64,000 nucleotides of DNA from Lachnospiraceae bacterium (GCA_910576335.1 CAJTIU010000010.1:62001-126000); one strand, 5' to 3'; counted from the first letter of the stretch, positions 41,022-50,091 are shown. Program-made: numbers and translations. Notes: generated by a model from the sequence alone, not told the origin.

Positions 41022-42005
41022 TTATAAAGACAAATGATAGCTTGCTGCTATGGGCGCATCCTGGATGGGCAGGCGCAGTTCAAAGCAGACCGTCAGCGCA
41101 TCATTCTCCCATGCTTCCTGACTTTCCGGGACATACGCCTGAAGGGAGCCGTGCATTTCCACAGCCAGGGCTTTTGCCACAGTCAGCCCCAGGCCGGTGC
41201 CGCCCTGGCTGCGGGAGGCATCCTGCATATAAAAACGGTCGAACAGCCGGGGGATCTCTTCCCTGGAGAGGAGCAGCGTGTCGTTGGAAAACCGGACGGA
41301 GACGGTTTCTGGTTCTTCCTCCACGGTGATCCGAAGCCAGGAATGTGCATATCTGCCTGCATTCTGAAACAGGTTAAAGAGAATGCGGTCCACAGGGGAT
41401 TCCCCGCCGGACACCCATACAGGGTGTTCCGGAATGTCTGCCTCTACCGTCAGGTGCGCCTGCTCCAGAAGAGTGAAATTTCCCATAAGAGCTTCCCGGA
41501 GATGCCTTGAGATGTCAACCGGCTCAGACTTCAGGACAAAATCACCGGCATTTACCCGGGAATAATCATAGAATTCTTCTACCAGCTTCTTCATGGATTC
41601 TGCTTTATGTTCCACAATCTCCATAGTTTCATCTAATTCTGGGCAGCCGGAATGCTGCGCGGCAGAGGATTTCCTGAATAGCTTCAGATAGCCGAGAATT
41701 ACAGTCAGAGGCGTGCGCAGATCGTGGCTGATATTCTCAATCTGTTTCTGAAAATCTTTTTCTCTTTTTTCGTATTTCAGACGTTCTGCCTGAAGTGCTT
41801 TCAGTGCGCAATTAAAGGTATACAGAAGATCGCTCAGATGCCGGTCCGGCATGGGCAGGTGCAGCATCTGATTCTGGGTAAGATCTTTCTGTATTTCCTG
41901 CAGCTCCCGGACAATTTCCCGGATTCCATGAATGAGTGAAACATATCGGAATACCATATATCCGCACAGGACAATGAGTATTATCAGCAGGGCTGTCTTA
42001 AGCAT
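41022..42005 (-). CDS. sensor histidine kinase with one N-terminal helix
   Basis: 327 residues. A single hydrophobic helix (residues 3-21) and no extracytoplasmic sensor domain; HAMP-like segment, then His94 in ENISHDLRTPLT, an N-box LFNLFQNAGRYA, and a G2 box GGTGLGLTVAKAL. The G1 aspartate box is degenerate (SNDTLLL), as in several kinases that work with antibiotic-detoxifying ABC transporters. It is the last gene of the operon RR - ATPase - permease - HK read on the minus strand, 89 bp after the permease. The layout matches lantibiotic/bacitracin-type immunity loci. Confidence 0.9.
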   Translation of the reverse strand: MLKTALLIILIVLCGYMVFRYVSLIHGIREIVRELQEIQKDLTQNQMLHLPMPDRHLSDLLYTFNCALKALQAERLKYEKREKDFQKQIENISHDLRTPLTVILGYLKLFRKSSAAQHSGCPELDETMEIVEHKAESMKKLVEEFYDYSRVNAGDFVLKSEPVDISRHLREALMGNFTLLEQAHLTVEADIPEHPVWVSGGESPVDRILFNLFQNAGRYAHSWLRITVEEEPETVSVRFSNDTLLLSREEIPRLFDRFYMQDASRSQGGTGLGLTVAKALAVEMHGSLQAYVPESQEAWENDALTVCFELRLPIQDAPIAASYHLSL

Positions 42006-42094
42006 AGGAATGCCTCCTTCTTCATGTCATGCCGTGTTCTGGCACCTCATTGCATTCATTCTATTACTTAAAGATTCATGCAATGAGGTACTGG

Positions 42095-42871
42095 TCAGGC
42101 TAAATCCTTTTTCTTTAAAAGCAGGATGCCGGACAGGACGAAGACCAGGGTTCCGATTCCGCCTGAGGCGATGCAGCGCAGCATTCCGCCCACGGTATCC
42201 CACGCGGTGATGCATTCACGGGTATTCACATACAGGCCGTTTACTACTGAGAACAGGTTGGATGGAAGCCACAGGGCCGCCTGATACAATGCTTCGGAAC
42301 GCATCCCCCCAATCAGAAAGATCTTGGGAATCAAAAACCAGATCAGGCCCCACACAAGAATTCCCGTAATGGTTTTTTCAAAATAACTGATACAGACAAG
42401 GGCGCATACCAGGCAGGCCGCAGAGATCAGGTATATGGCGGGGATCTCGGACAGCAGGTGGGCCAGATGGACAGGCCCTGTCTTGGGAAGCAGCAGTTCT
42501 GCACTTATGATCCATACTGTAAGAGTGAGAAGCATGGCGCATGTAGAAGCAGCAAGGCTGATGAGGCACTGTCCTGCAAAGATCTTCACCCGGGAGATTC
42601 CGCATGCAGCTGCATTTTTTATATTCCCGTTCCGTCTGTTCCCTTCGTATAAAAAGTAAGTAATGACCGTTCCGGCACAGGCAAACAGCATGGGGTTTGC
42701 AACCAGGCAGGAATAGGAAAAGGATGTGGTGGCATAGCGCGGCGCCAGCCCCTTAGAAAGGAAGGTGAGGATGTGGTACAGGACTGTAATCACCACGAGA
42801 GTGCCGGTGATCAGATACATCTCCTTTGTGTGCAGAATGCGGTAAAGCTCACTTTTCATATAATTTCTCAT
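42095..42871 (-). CDS. ABC-2 type permease (lantibiotic/bacitracin-immunity-like)
   Basis: 258 residues with six predicted helices; starts MRNYMKSELYRILHTKEMYL, a positively charged cytoplasmic entry typical of BcrB/LanE-like permeases, and ends LVFVLSGILLLKKKDLA. Works with the ATPase whose gene overlaps it by four bases. Probable role is expulsion of a membrane-active peptide or membrane adaptation. No bacteriocin biosynthesis gene is present in the window, favouring resistance rather than self-immunity. Confidence 0.86.
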   Translation of the reverse strand: MRNYMKSELYRILHTKEMYLITGTLVVITVLYHILTFLSKGLAPRYATTSFSYSCLVANPMLFACAGTVITYFLYEGNRRNGNIKNAAACGISRVKIFAGQCLISLAASTCAMLLTLTVWIISAELLLPKTGPVHLAHLLSEIPAIYLISAACLVCALVCISYFEKTITGILVWGLIWFLIPKIFLIGGMRSEALYQAALWLPSNLFSVVNGLYVNTRECITAWDTVGGMLRCIASGGIGTLVFVLSGILLLKKKDLA

Positions 42872-43791
42872 CTGTCCATCCCTCCTTCTTTCAGTTTCAT
42901 ATAGTAATCCTCCAAAGAGGATTTGACCGTCTGCATGCCTGTAATATAGATCTGCTGGTCAAGGGCGAGCTTACTGTAGGTCTGGGCTGTATGCTTTGGA
43001 TTCATGATCCGGATTTTGTTTTCCGGCAGGATTTTATAAGAATCATCTGGAAAAGTCTTTTCAAATACTGCCGCGTATTTTTCAATATCCGGAAGAGTGA
43101 TTTCAATGCAGTCCGAACATTTCTCAGCCAGTCTTTTTGCGGTAATCTCTTCAATGAGCGATCCGCTGCTTAAAAAGCCATAAATATCAGCCACCTGCTG
43201 AAGCTCGGACAGGATGTGGCTTGACAGAAGAATGGTAATATTCCGTTCCGCATTTAACCGTCTCAGAAGGCTTCTGAATTCAAGAATCCCGCTGGGGTCA
43301 AGTCCGTTGATCGGTTCATCCAGCATCAGAAGTCTGGGTTCCCCGAGCAGGGCGGCTGCAAGCCCGAGCCTCTGCCGCTGGCCCAGAGAGAGCGTCTGAC
43401 ATCTGCATCTTTTCTTTTCTGCGATTCCGGTTAGCTGCATCATCTCTTCTGCCTTTTTCGTGCCGGGAACCCCTTTTTGGATACAATAATAATTCAGAGT
43501 CTGTTCCACGGTCATATTCGGGAAAAAGGCGGGCCGCTCAATCATGCAGCCAGTATGCTTCCTTGCCTGTAAGAGCCCTTTCTCCCCCTGCTGCCCGAGA
43601 AGGAATATGTCGCCCTCTGTTGCAAAGCACTGGCCTGCCAGAAGCTTTAGCAGAGTACTTTTCCCGGCGCCGTTGTCACCCACCAGCCCGTAGATACATC
43701 CCTTCCTTACATGGAGATCCACATGATCCAGGGCAGGGAAGGAGCCGTAGGACTTTGTCAGCCCTTTCGTTTCTATGACGTATTCATTCAT
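42868..43791 (-). CDS. ABC transporter ATP-binding protein (BcrA-like)
   Basis: 307 residues. Walker A GDNGAGKST, Q-loop region MIERPAFFPNMT, signature LSLGQRQR, Walker B LLMLDEPINGLDP, switch His in LSSHIL. The final 80 residues (from about 225) form the accessory C-terminal domain usual in BcrA-type ATPases. The 117 bp upstream separate it from the response-regulator gene; that gap may hold its own promoter. Overlap with the permease indicates one complex. Confidence 0.93.
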   Translation of the reverse strand: MNEYVIETKGLTKSYGSFPALDHVDLHVRKGCIYGLVGDNGAGKSTLLKLLAGQCFATEGDIFLLGQQGEKGLLQARKHTGCMIERPAFFPNMTVEQTLNYYCIQKGVPGTKKAEEMMQLTGIAEKKRCRCQTLSLGQRQRLGLAAALLGEPRLLMLDEPINGLDPSGILEFRSLLRRLNAERNITILLSSHILSELQQVADIYGFLSSGSLIEEITAKRLAEKCSDCIEITLPDIEKYAAVFEKTFPDDSYKILPENKIRIMNPKHTAQTYSKLALDQQIYITGMQTVKSSLEDYYMKLKEGGMDR

Positions 43792-43908
43792 TGTATTTCC
43801 TCCTGTAAAAATAATCTGTCTCCTGCTGACAGATATTATCCTACAATACCTTCCATAAATAAGTCATAAAGAAGATTTAAAGAAGTTATAAAGATTTGTT
43901 TCGCATTT

Positions 43909-44607
43909 CTAGACCAGTTTAAATCCAATGCCATATACTGTCTGGATATATTCTTCGTCCGGAGCGATCTTTTTGATTTTTCTGCGGATATTGCTGACAT
44001 GGACATTGACCGTGTTGTTTTCCCCGTAGTATCCTCCCTGCCATACGGCTTCATATAAAGCCTCCCTTGAATATACCCGCTCCGGATTCCGCATCAGAAG
44101 GCAGAGTATATCAAATTCATGCACAGTGAGGGAAAGTTCCTCTCCCGAAAGAACCGCCTTTCTCCTGTCAGGATAAAGCTGCATCTCTCTGTGAACCAGG
44201 CAGTCCTTCTTAAGGGAGTCTTTTTTAAGGGAGTCCTTCCCGCACCGCCTTAATCCTGCTTCCACCCTTGCAGCAACTTCATCCGGCTCAAAGGGCTTCG
44301 TAATATAATCATCCGCGCCGTTTCTCAGAAGAGCCACCTTATCTCCCAGGGAGTTCTTCGCGGAAAGAACCAGCACCGGCACATCCCTGTGGCGTCCGTT
44401 CCGGATTTCACCGAGAAGTTCCTCTCCGGAGATTCCCGGAAGCATAAGATCCAGAAGAATCAGATCCGGACTTTCCCCCTCTAAAACAAGCCTTGCCTCT
44501 GTCCCCGAAAATGCCTGCCGGACCTTGTAGCCTGCTTCATTCAGTATCCTGGCTAGAAGACGGCTGATGTCTGCATCATCCTCAACAACTAATATTTCAT
44601 ACCTCAT
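43909..44607 (-). CDS. OmpR-family response regulator
   Basis: 232 residues from ATG 44607 (AGGGAG 8 bases upstream; a GTG two codons earlier is possible). Receiver: ILVVEDDAD, phospho-acceptor Asp53 in LLDLMLPGIS, Lys in YITKPFEPDE. Winged helix: LTVHEFDILCLLM, YGENNTVNVHVSNIRRKI, VYGIGFKLV. The linker contains a tandem duplication, KDSLKKDSLKKD, encoded by a repeated 15-base unit; linker length changes can tune activity. It probably drives the downstream ABC genes in response to the kinase at 41022. Confidence 0.94.
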   Translation of the reverse strand: MRYEILVVEDDADISRLLARILNEAGYKVRQAFSGTEARLVLEGESPDLILLDLMLPGISGEELLGEIRNGRHRDVPVLVLSAKNSLGDKVALLRNGADDYITKPFEPDEVAARVEAGLRRCGKDSLKKDSLKKDCLVHREMQLYPDRRKAVLSGEELSLTVHEFDILCLLMRNPERVYSREALYEAVWQGGYYGENNTVNVHVSNIRRKIKKIAPDEEYIQTVYGIGFKLV

Positions 44608-44752
44608 ATACACACTCCCTGGCAGTAAGAATATCTGCCTGTTATCCTTTCCCTGTACATTCAGACTGCTTTTATTTCCTGATTTGTATTATAGCAGACT
44701 GTTGGCGGGGCGGCTAGATCTAACAAATAAAAAAGAGTGCGCTCTAAAACTG

Positions 44753-44781
44753 TTGATTTTTATTTCACAAAGTGCTATACT
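44753..44781 (+). promoter_or_regulatory. promoter upstream of the unknown gene at 44818
   Basis: TTGATT (44753-44758), 17-base spacer, TATACT (44776-44781); GAGGAAA precedes the start codon at a normal distance. It lies in the 210-bp divergent region shared with the response regulator gene. Confidence 0.65.
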
Positions 44782-44817
44782 CTAACCGTATAAAAATACT
44801 TTAGAGGAAAATGAAAT

Positions 44818-45345
44818 ATGACAGGCGACTATCTATTAGAAAAACTGCTTGAATCATTTCAAAACAGCTACGATGTAGAACGAACCTGCGATATCAACGG
44901 GGATATCTGTGATGCCTATGCCAGCTTTCAGGCGGCCAGTGCGAAGTATGTCCTTGTTCGGAAAGTAGAGCTGTGGAGGGCGGAATGTTTCGAGCATGTT
45001 TTTTTTCATGTAAAAAGAAATACACTTGAAATGCAGGATCTGGAACATTTTCAGAAACAGATCGAGGGATACATAGAGCCCGTGCTGGTGCGGGGCGGGA
45101 AAAAATGGCCGGGGGAGAACCATATGTACACGTACATGACAGCCATTTACATCTGTGAAAACGGAGTAAAGCCGGAGGCGCTGAAATGGATTCGTGCCTT
45201 CCGGTATGTAAAAAATTACATGCTGACAATCCGGGGCTACAGCGAGGCAAGAATTCTTGTCTTTGACATGAAAGAACGGAACATATATGGAAACCGGGCA
45301 GCAAAGGATCTGGTAAAGGGCTATAAAAAGGCCAGGCTTCTCTGA
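44818..45345 (+). CDS. conserved-looking hypothetical protein
   Basis: 175 residues, cytoplasmic, no signal peptide or membrane helices. Features: YLLEKLLESFQNSYDVERT at the start, VELWRAECFEHVFFHV, a central PENHMYTYMTAIYIC-like stretch and a basic C-terminus (VKGYKKARLL). I do not recognise a family. It lies 80 bp upstream of the CstA gene, which has its own RBS, and could be co-transcribed with it; a role tied to peptide or pyruvate uptake is only a guess from position. Confidence 0.65.
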   Translation: MTGDYLLEKLLESFQNSYDVERTCDINGDICDAYASFQAASAKYVLVRKVELWRAECFEHVFFHVKRNTLEMQDLEHFQKQIEGYIEPVLVRGGKKWPGENHMYTYMTAIYICENGVKPEALKWIRAFRYVKNYMLTIRGYSEARILVFDMKERNIYGNRAAKDLVKGYKKARLL

Positions 45346-45363
45346 CCTTTTTGGCAAATAGAT

Positions 45364-45391
45364 GTAACTGTGGAGGTACAGGAACAGTTAC
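45364..45391. repeat. short inverted repeat GTAACTGT/ACAGTTAC
   Basis: Eight-base perfect arms around a 12-base loop ahead of the CstA gene. The arm equals the left/proximal arm of element E (for example GTTACAGTTC at 36230 and CAGTTAC at 14809), so it may be a reduced relic of it or a leader hairpin. Confidence 0.45.
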
Positions 45392-45424
45392 AAAGAAATA
45401 AAAGGAACGAAGGAGGAAGGAAAC

Positions 45425-47152
45425 ATGAATGGTGTATTAGTGTTAATTGCAGGCATTGCAATCCTTGTGATTGCCTATCTTACATACGGCAAATGGCTTG
45501 CAAAGCAGTGGGGGATCGATCCGTCCAGGACAACGCCCTCACACACAGAGGAGGATGGTGTGGACTATGTCCCGGCGAAGGCGCCGGTGCTGATGGGGCA
45601 TCATTTTTCATCCATAGCGGGGGCAGGACCGATCAACGGGCCGATTCAGGCAGCGGTATTCGGCTGGGTTCCGGTATTTCTGTGGGTTCTGATCGGCGGC
45701 ATTTTCTTTGGAGCGGTCCATGATTTTGGCGCTCTGTTCGCGTCTATCCGCAACAAAGGACAGTCTATCGGCGAGGTAATCGCATCCACAATGGGGGCGA
45801 AGGCGAAGAAGCTCTTCATTATCTTCTCTTACCTGACACTGATTCTTGTAGTAGCGGCATTTGCTTCTATTGTGGCAAATACCTTTATGGCAACCTATAC
45901 GGAGGGCGGCGCAGTAGACTATACAGCCAGTGCGGCCAATGCCACAACGGCAATGATCTCTCTTCTGTTTATCCTGATTGCCATTGCTTTTGGATTTCTC
46001 GTTTACAGGAGAAATGCGTCCCTGGCAGTCTCCACGGTCATAGGTGTGGCTGCGATAGTGGTCTGTATGGTCATTGGGCTGAACTGGCATCCAATCTATC
46101 TGAGCAACAGAGCGTGGATGATTATTGTGGGAATCTATATTCTGGCGGCATCCGTGGCGCCGGTGTGGATCCTCTTGCAGCCCCGGGATTATCTGAGCTC
46201 ATTTCTTCTTTATTTTATGATGATTGTGGCAGTGGTGGGAATTATAGGCTGTGGACTGACAGGAGGGGCACAGATGGATATTCCGGCATTTACAGGTTTC
46301 CGGGATACACTAGCGCCGACAGGGGCTTCCCTTGGCTATATGTTCCCGGCATTATTCGTTACGATTGCCTGCGGCGCCATCTCGGGCTTCCATTCCTTGG
46401 TAGGCTCAGGAACGACAGCAAAGCAGCTGAACAATGAAAAGGATGCGCAGCCGATTGCCTACGGCGGCATGCTGATCGAATGCGCGCTGGCAATCATTTC
46501 CCTGTGTGCAGTAGGCTACATATGGGCAAATTATGCCTCAGGGGAAACTGTAACGCCTACAGTCGTATTTGCCACAGGTATCTCCAAAATGCTTGGAACC
46601 ATTCCCGGACTTGGGGGAACAGAGAAGATTGCGTATACACTGCTTGTGCTTACAGTATCCGTATTCTGCCTTACGTCACTGGATACGGCGACACGCCTTG
46701 CACGCTATATGTTCCAGGAATTCTGGCTTGAGCCGGGGCAGACCCACAAGGATGCTACAGGTTACAAAAAGACACTTACCAATCCTTTTGTAGCGACGCT
46801 GATTACAGTGGTTCTCGGAATCGGCCTTGGACTTACCGGCTATGCAAACATCTGGCCGTTGTTCGGGGCTGCGAACCAGCTCCTTGCGGCGCTGGGGCTT
46901 CTGGCCGTCGCAACCTGGCTTGGACAGGCGGGGAAGAACAACAAGATGTTCCTGTTCCCTATGGCATTTATGCTGATTGTTACGATTACGTCACTGTGCT
47001 TTACACTTAAGGCAAACTTCGCAGGCATTACGGCAGGCGGAGAGGGCGTGACATGGTGCTGGGTGCGGGCGGTCATTGCCGCATTGCTTGTTATCCTTGC
47101 GGTGATCCTCGCAATTGACGGAGTGAAGACGATGGCAAAACAAAAGAAATGA
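45425..47152 (+). CDS. cstA: carbon starvation protein CstA family transporter
   Basis: 575 residues with about 16-18 hydrophobic helices. Typical motifs: the first helix followed by YGKWLAKQWGIDPSR, the VPAKAPVLMGHHFSSIAGAGPINGP-type segment with GHHF, and FHSLVGSGTTAKQL. CstA proteins take up pyruvate or peptides during carbon limitation; this shorter form is the clostridial type. RBS GAAGGAGGAA is strong. A perfect GGGGACGGGG palindrome plus T-run immediately after the stop gives a convincing terminator. Confidence 0.93.
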   Translation: MNGVLVLIAGIAILVIAYLTYGKWLAKQWGIDPSRTTPSHTEEDGVDYVPAKAPVLMGHHFSSIAGAGPINGPIQAAVFGWVPVFLWVLIGGIFFGAVHDFGALFASIRNKGQSIGEVIASTMGAKAKKLFIIFSYLTLILVVAAFASIVANTFMATYTEGGAVDYTASAANATTAMISLLFILIAIAFGFLVYRRNASLAVSTVIGVAAIVVCMVIGLNWHPIYLSNRAWMIIVGIYILAASVAPVWILLQPRDYLSSFLLYFMMIVAVVGIIGCGLTGGAQMDIPAFTGFRDTLAPTGASLGYMFPALFVTIACGAISGFHSLVGSGTTAKQLNNEKDAQPIAYGGMLIECALAIISLCAVGYIWANYASGETVTPTVVFATGISKMLGTIPGLGGTEKIAYTLLVLTVSVFCLTSLDTATRLARYMFQEFWLEPGQTHKDATGYKKTLTNPFVATLITVVLGIGLGLTGYANIWPLFGAANQLLAALGLLAVATWLGQAGKNNKMFLFPMAFMLIVTITSLCFTLKANFAGITAGGEGVTWCWVRAVIAALLVILAVILAIDGVKTMAKQKK

Positions 47153-47154
47153 TG

Positions 47155-47196
47155 AGTTGGGGACGGGGTAAAATTAATTTTACCCCGTCCCCAACT
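47155..47196. repeat. GGGGACGGGG palindrome, copy 4 (42 bp, perfect)
   Basis: 21-base arms (AGTTGGGGACGGGGTAAAA and so on) directly after the cstA stop; followed by TTTTTTC, so here it is well placed as an intrinsic terminator. Confidence 0.92.
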
Positions 47197-47202
47197 TTTT
47201 TC

Positions 47203-47233
47203 TTGACAACAGTTATATACTGTTATATACTGT
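47203..47233 (+). promoter_or_regulatory. promoter of the GntR/ABC operon with overlapping operator repeats
   Basis: TTGACA (47203-47208), 17-base spacer, TATACT (47226-47231). GTTATATACTGT occurs twice in overlap (47212-47223 and 47222-47233), and ACAGT/ACTGT arms form a dyad inside the spacer. This fits autorepression by the YtrA-type regulator encoded next. Confidence 0.8.
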
Positions 47234-47254
47234 TTATAGCGAAGGAGGGGTGAA

Positions 47255-47626
47255 ATGAAGCTGATTATCAACAATTCTTCCATGCAGCCAATCTATGACC
47301 AGATTGTGACCCAGATAAGAGGCGGCATTATGTGTGGGGAATTGAAGGAAGAAGAGATGCTCCCGTCGGTTCGCACCCTGGCCAGGGAACTGAAGGTCAG
47401 TGCACTGACTGTGAAGAAGGCATATGATGCCCTGGATGCGGAAGGATTCATTGTCACGGTACATGGGAAGGGAAGCTTTGTGGCAGCTTTTAACCAGAAC
47501 CTTCTGATGGAGGAGAAGAAGAAGGAAGTGGAAGCGGATCTGGAAAAGGCCATCCGGAAAGGCAGAAGCTGCGGGATGAGTGATCAGGAGATTACAGATT
47601 TATTTTATATTGTTTTGGAGGACTAG
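47255..47626 (+). CDS. GntR-family regulator, YtrA subfamily
   Basis: 123 residues, the short YtrA length. Winged HTH: MQPIYDQIVTQIRGGIMCGE, then LPSVRTLARELKVSALTVKKAY and GFIVTVHGKGSFVA; a single helix pair C-terminus for dimerisation (LEKAIRKGRSCGMSDQEI). YtrA-type repressors control adjacent ABC transporters that respond to cell-wall-active compounds. The ABC ATPase gene begins four bases after its stop. Start ATG 47255 follows GAAGGAGGGG. Confidence 0.93.
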   Translation: MKLIINNSSMQPIYDQIVTQIRGGIMCGELKEEEMLPSVRTLARELKVSALTVKKAYDALDAEGFIVTVHGKGSFVAAFNQNLLMEEKKKEVEADLEKAIRKGRSCGMSDQEITDLFYIVLED

Positions 47627-47630
47627 CAGG

Positions 47631-48479
47631 ATGTTGAAATTGGAAAATGTAAAGAAACAGTATGATGGCTTCGAACTGGACTGCTCCCTTGAGGTAAAGG
47701 AAGGGTGCGTCACAGGGCTGGTGGGGAAGAACGGAGCGGGAAAGAGCACGGTGTTTAAGGCGGTGCTGGGGCTCATTCAGACGGACGGCGGAAGCCTCCG
47801 GGTGTTCGGAAAGTCTCCGGGTGAGCTTGATAAGAAGGATAAGCAGCGGATCGGGGTAGTGCTGGCGGATTCGGGATTCAGCGGATATCTGACGGTGAAG
47901 GATCTGGTTCCGGTTCTGGAACAGCTGTATACAGGTTTTCGGAGAGAAGAATTTCTTGAAAAATGTAAAAAGTTCCGTCTGCCGCAGGATAAGAAGATCA
48001 AAGAATTCTCTACTGGCATGAAGCGCAAGCTCCAGGTGCTTGCTGCTATATCACACGGAGCCGGGCTCCTGCTTCTTGACGAGCCGACGGCAGGGCTTGA
48101 TGTTGTGGCGAGGGATGATCTGTTGGAGCTCTTGAGGGAATATATGGAGACAGAGGGGCGCAGCATCCTGATCAGCTCCCACATATCCAGTGACCTGGAG
48201 GGGTTCTGCGATGATATTTACATGATTGACGACGGGAAGATCATTCTCCATGAGGAGACGGATGTGCTGCTCAGTGATTATGCGGTTTTAAAGGCTACGG
48301 ACGAACAGTATCATGTGCTGGATAAATCTTATATTCTGCGGTATAAAAAAGAGGGGTTTGGGTACAGCTGTCTGACAGACCAGAGACAGTTTTACCAGGA
48401 AAACTATCCGGAGCTTGTGATTGAGCGGGGAAATATTGATGAGCTGATTATGATGATGATTCGAGGTGAAAGAAAATGA
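47631..48479 (+). CDS. ABC transporter ATP-binding protein (YtrB-like)
   Basis: 282 residues from ATG 47631; GGAGG lies about ten bases upstream within the regulator's end. Walker A GKNGAGKST, Q-loop-like VLADSGFSGYLT, signature EFSTGMKRKL, Walker B LLLLDEPTAGLD, switch His in LISSHISSD; the C-terminal 80 residues (from ILHEETDVLL) are the regulatory tail common in this group. It overlaps the permease gene by four bases. Likely exports or senses an envelope-active compound. Confidence 0.92.
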   Translation: MLKLENVKKQYDGFELDCSLEVKEGCVTGLVGKNGAGKSTVFKAVLGLIQTDGGSLRVFGKSPGELDKKDKQRIGVVLADSGFSGYLTVKDLVPVLEQLYTGFRREEFLEKCKKFRLPQDKKIKEFSTGMKRKLQVLAAISHGAGLLLLDEPTAGLDVVARDDLLELLREYMETEGRSILISSHISSDLEGFCDDIYMIDDGKIILHEETDVLLSDYAVLKATDEQYHVLDKSYILRYKKEGFGYSCLTDQRQFYQENYPELVIERGNIDELIMMMIRGERK

Positions 48480-49126
48480 AAGCATTATTAATAAAGGATA
48501 TCCATTTACTGAAAAGCCAGAAGCAGTTTTTCGGGATTGTAGCGCTCATGCTGGTGCTGTTTACGGTCGTCCAGGATAACAAATCGTTTGCGATTATCTA
48601 TGTTGCGATGATGTTTTCCATACTGTCCATGACAACCATGGGTTATGATGAATATGAAAACGGTATGTGTTATCTTATGACGCTGCCCTTTTCACGGAAG
48701 GAATACGTGCAGAGTAAATATGTTTTCGGAATTCTGTCGAGCTTTCTTGGCCTGACATTTAGTGTTATTTTTGCAGTCGCAGCTACGGTGGCTAAGGGTG
48801 GAATCTATCCGTGGGAGGAGCTCCGGGATGCTTTGCTCCCCTGTATTATGCTCATTACGGGTACGCTGTCGGTGTCAATGCCCGTCCAGTTGAAATTCGG
48901 CTCAGAGAAGAGCAGGGTTGTTTTCCTAAGCATATACGGTATAGGCTTTGTGGCTGTCTATGGGGTTATACAGATCTGCAGGAAGGCCGATATCAGGCTC
49001 TCAGACATGATGTCTTTTGTGAAAGATGTCCTGTCCACACCATGGAGACTCGGCCTGATCTGTGTGGTCGTGCTCATTGCTTCTTATTTTCTCTCTGTAC
49101 GGATTATAAGCAGAAGAGAGTTCTAG
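48476..49126 (+). CDS. ABC-2 type permease
   Basis: 216 residues with six hydrophobic helices; MKALLIKDIHLLKSQKQFF at the start and the conserved DEYENGMCYLMTLPFSRKEY region match the ABC2_membrane_5 family that pairs with YtrA-regulated ATPases. It ends shortly before a hairpin terminator shared with the convergent TetR gene. Confidence 0.88.
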   Translation: MKALLIKDIHLLKSQKQFFGIVALMLVLFTVVQDNKSFAIIYVAMMFSILSMTTMGYDEYENGMCYLMTLPFSRKEYVQSKYVFGILSSFLGLTFSVIFAVAATVAKGGIYPWEELRDALLPCIMLITGTLSVSMPVQLKFGSEKSRVVFLSIYGIGFVAVYGVIQICRKADIRLSDMMSFVKDVLSTPWRLGLICVVVLIASYFLSVRIISRREF

Positions 49127-49189
49127 AGCGTGTTTGAAATGTGCTGTTGGCACATGTTTAGCGCCGTCAATCGACGATGCCACCGTGTC

Positions 49190-49229
49190 AGCCGCCGGGA
49201 CCGGTTATGGTTCCCGGTGGCTTTTTATG
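49190..49229. terminator. bidirectional terminator overlapping the 3' end of the TetR gene
   Basis: AGCCGCCGGGACC pairs with GGTTCCCGGTGGCT, followed by TTTTTAT on the plus strand. The right arm lies within the last codons of the minus-strand TetR gene, so the hairpin ends both units. Confidence 0.8.
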
Positions 49230-49804
49230 ATCAGCCGGACAGCGCGGTACAGGAAGGGCCGGTATTCCGCGAATGGCAGAGGTTCCTGGTACATGACAGA
49301 ATTGTAGGCAGCGGAGCCGGCCAGTTCCACGATGGTAAAGAGCATGACATCCACATCCCCGTAATAATAATCATCGTGTGCCACCAGTTCCAGGAAGCGC
49401 TCATAGATCTCATTGTCATTCTTTTCCCCGGTAAACAGTGTGGAGCGCAGTGCTCCCATTACGAGATTCTTCGAAATGAAGTTCAGAAGGGGCTTATTTT
49501 TCTCTAGTGTGTTGATGACGTGGTCAATGATGAAAATAAGCTGATCCTCAAGCCCGTGGATGCCGGCTTCGGAGAGGGCGTTTCCGGCGGCATCAAAGAG
49601 CTCCTTTGCCTTATGGACTACAAGCTTGTTCTTAATATCATATTTATCCTTAAAATACAGATAAAAGGTGCCCTTTGCAACTCCGGCCTTTTCTACAATA
49701 TCAGAGATGGCGGTGGAGTTGATGCCTTTTGTTGTAAATAATTCGTAGGCGGTGTTGAACAGAGCCTCTTTTTTTCTTCTCTTATTTTCATTAATTTTAC
49801 CCAT
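49205..49804 (-). CDS. TetR/AcrR-family regulator of the MMPL locus
   Basis: 199 residues. HTH: ALFNTAYELFTTKGINSTAI, KAGVAKGTFYLYFKDKYDI. The C-terminal helical domain is of the type that often regulates MMPL exporters in Firmicutes. It is divergent from the MMPL gene, and three TGAC-N5-GTCA type dyads lie in the promoter of the latter. No classical autoregulatory site immediately before its own start was seen; an R-type repeat occupies that upstream space. Confidence 0.92.
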   Translation of the reverse strand: MGKINENKRRKKEALFNTAYELFTTKGINSTAISDIVEKAGVAKGTFYLYFKDKYDIKNKLVVHKAKELFDAAGNALSEAGIHGLEDQLIFIIDHVINTLEKNKPLLNFISKNLVMGALRSTLFTGEKNDNEIYERFLELVAHDDYYYGDVDVMLFTIVELAGSAAYNSVMYQEPLPFAEYRPFLYRAVRLIIKSHREP

Positions 49805-49824
49805 ATCATCATCTTCCTTTTTTT

Positions 49825-49950
49825 ATAGTTATACTCATGACCGGTGAAATCTGCCGTGAGAATCGCAAAAGCCGTAGCCACACAATATACTTATCTGAAT
49901 CGTATTCTTACGGAATGTGCTGTCCGTGTTCCCTTCTGAGCCGTGAATCA
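49825..49950 (+). repeat. R-type structured repeat, diverged copy
   Basis: AGTTATACTCATGACCGGTG, AAATCTGCCGTGAGAATCGC and AGCCGTAGCCACA match the elements at 34387 and 39461; then CTGAATCGTATTCTTACGG as in the element E linker, a degenerate hairpin B, and CCGTGAATCATGAC, close to the distal arm CCGTGAATAGTAAC of the copy at 4699. Lies in the divergent TetR/MMPL gap. Confidence 0.65.
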
Positions 49951-50012
49951 TGACGTTCTTTCTTGCATTATAACCATATTTTTGCGCTGTGGCAAGTATA
50001 ATTGTAAAAAAA

Positions 50013-50091
50013 TGACCAAAAGTCATATTTAGTATTGACTATTGGTCATTTTTGGTGTATAGTGCTTATTGTAAGAAATGACCAGTGGTCA
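50013..50091 (+). promoter_or_regulatory. MMPL promoter with three TetR-type operators
   Basis: TTGACT (50035-50040), 17-base spacer, TATAGT (50058-50063). Dyads TGACCAAAAGTCA (50013), TGACTATTGGTCA (50036) and TGACCAGTGGTCA (50079) share the form TGAC-N5-GTCA; one covers the -35 box and one the transcript start. The divergently encoded TetR protein is the obvious binder. Confidence 0.85.
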
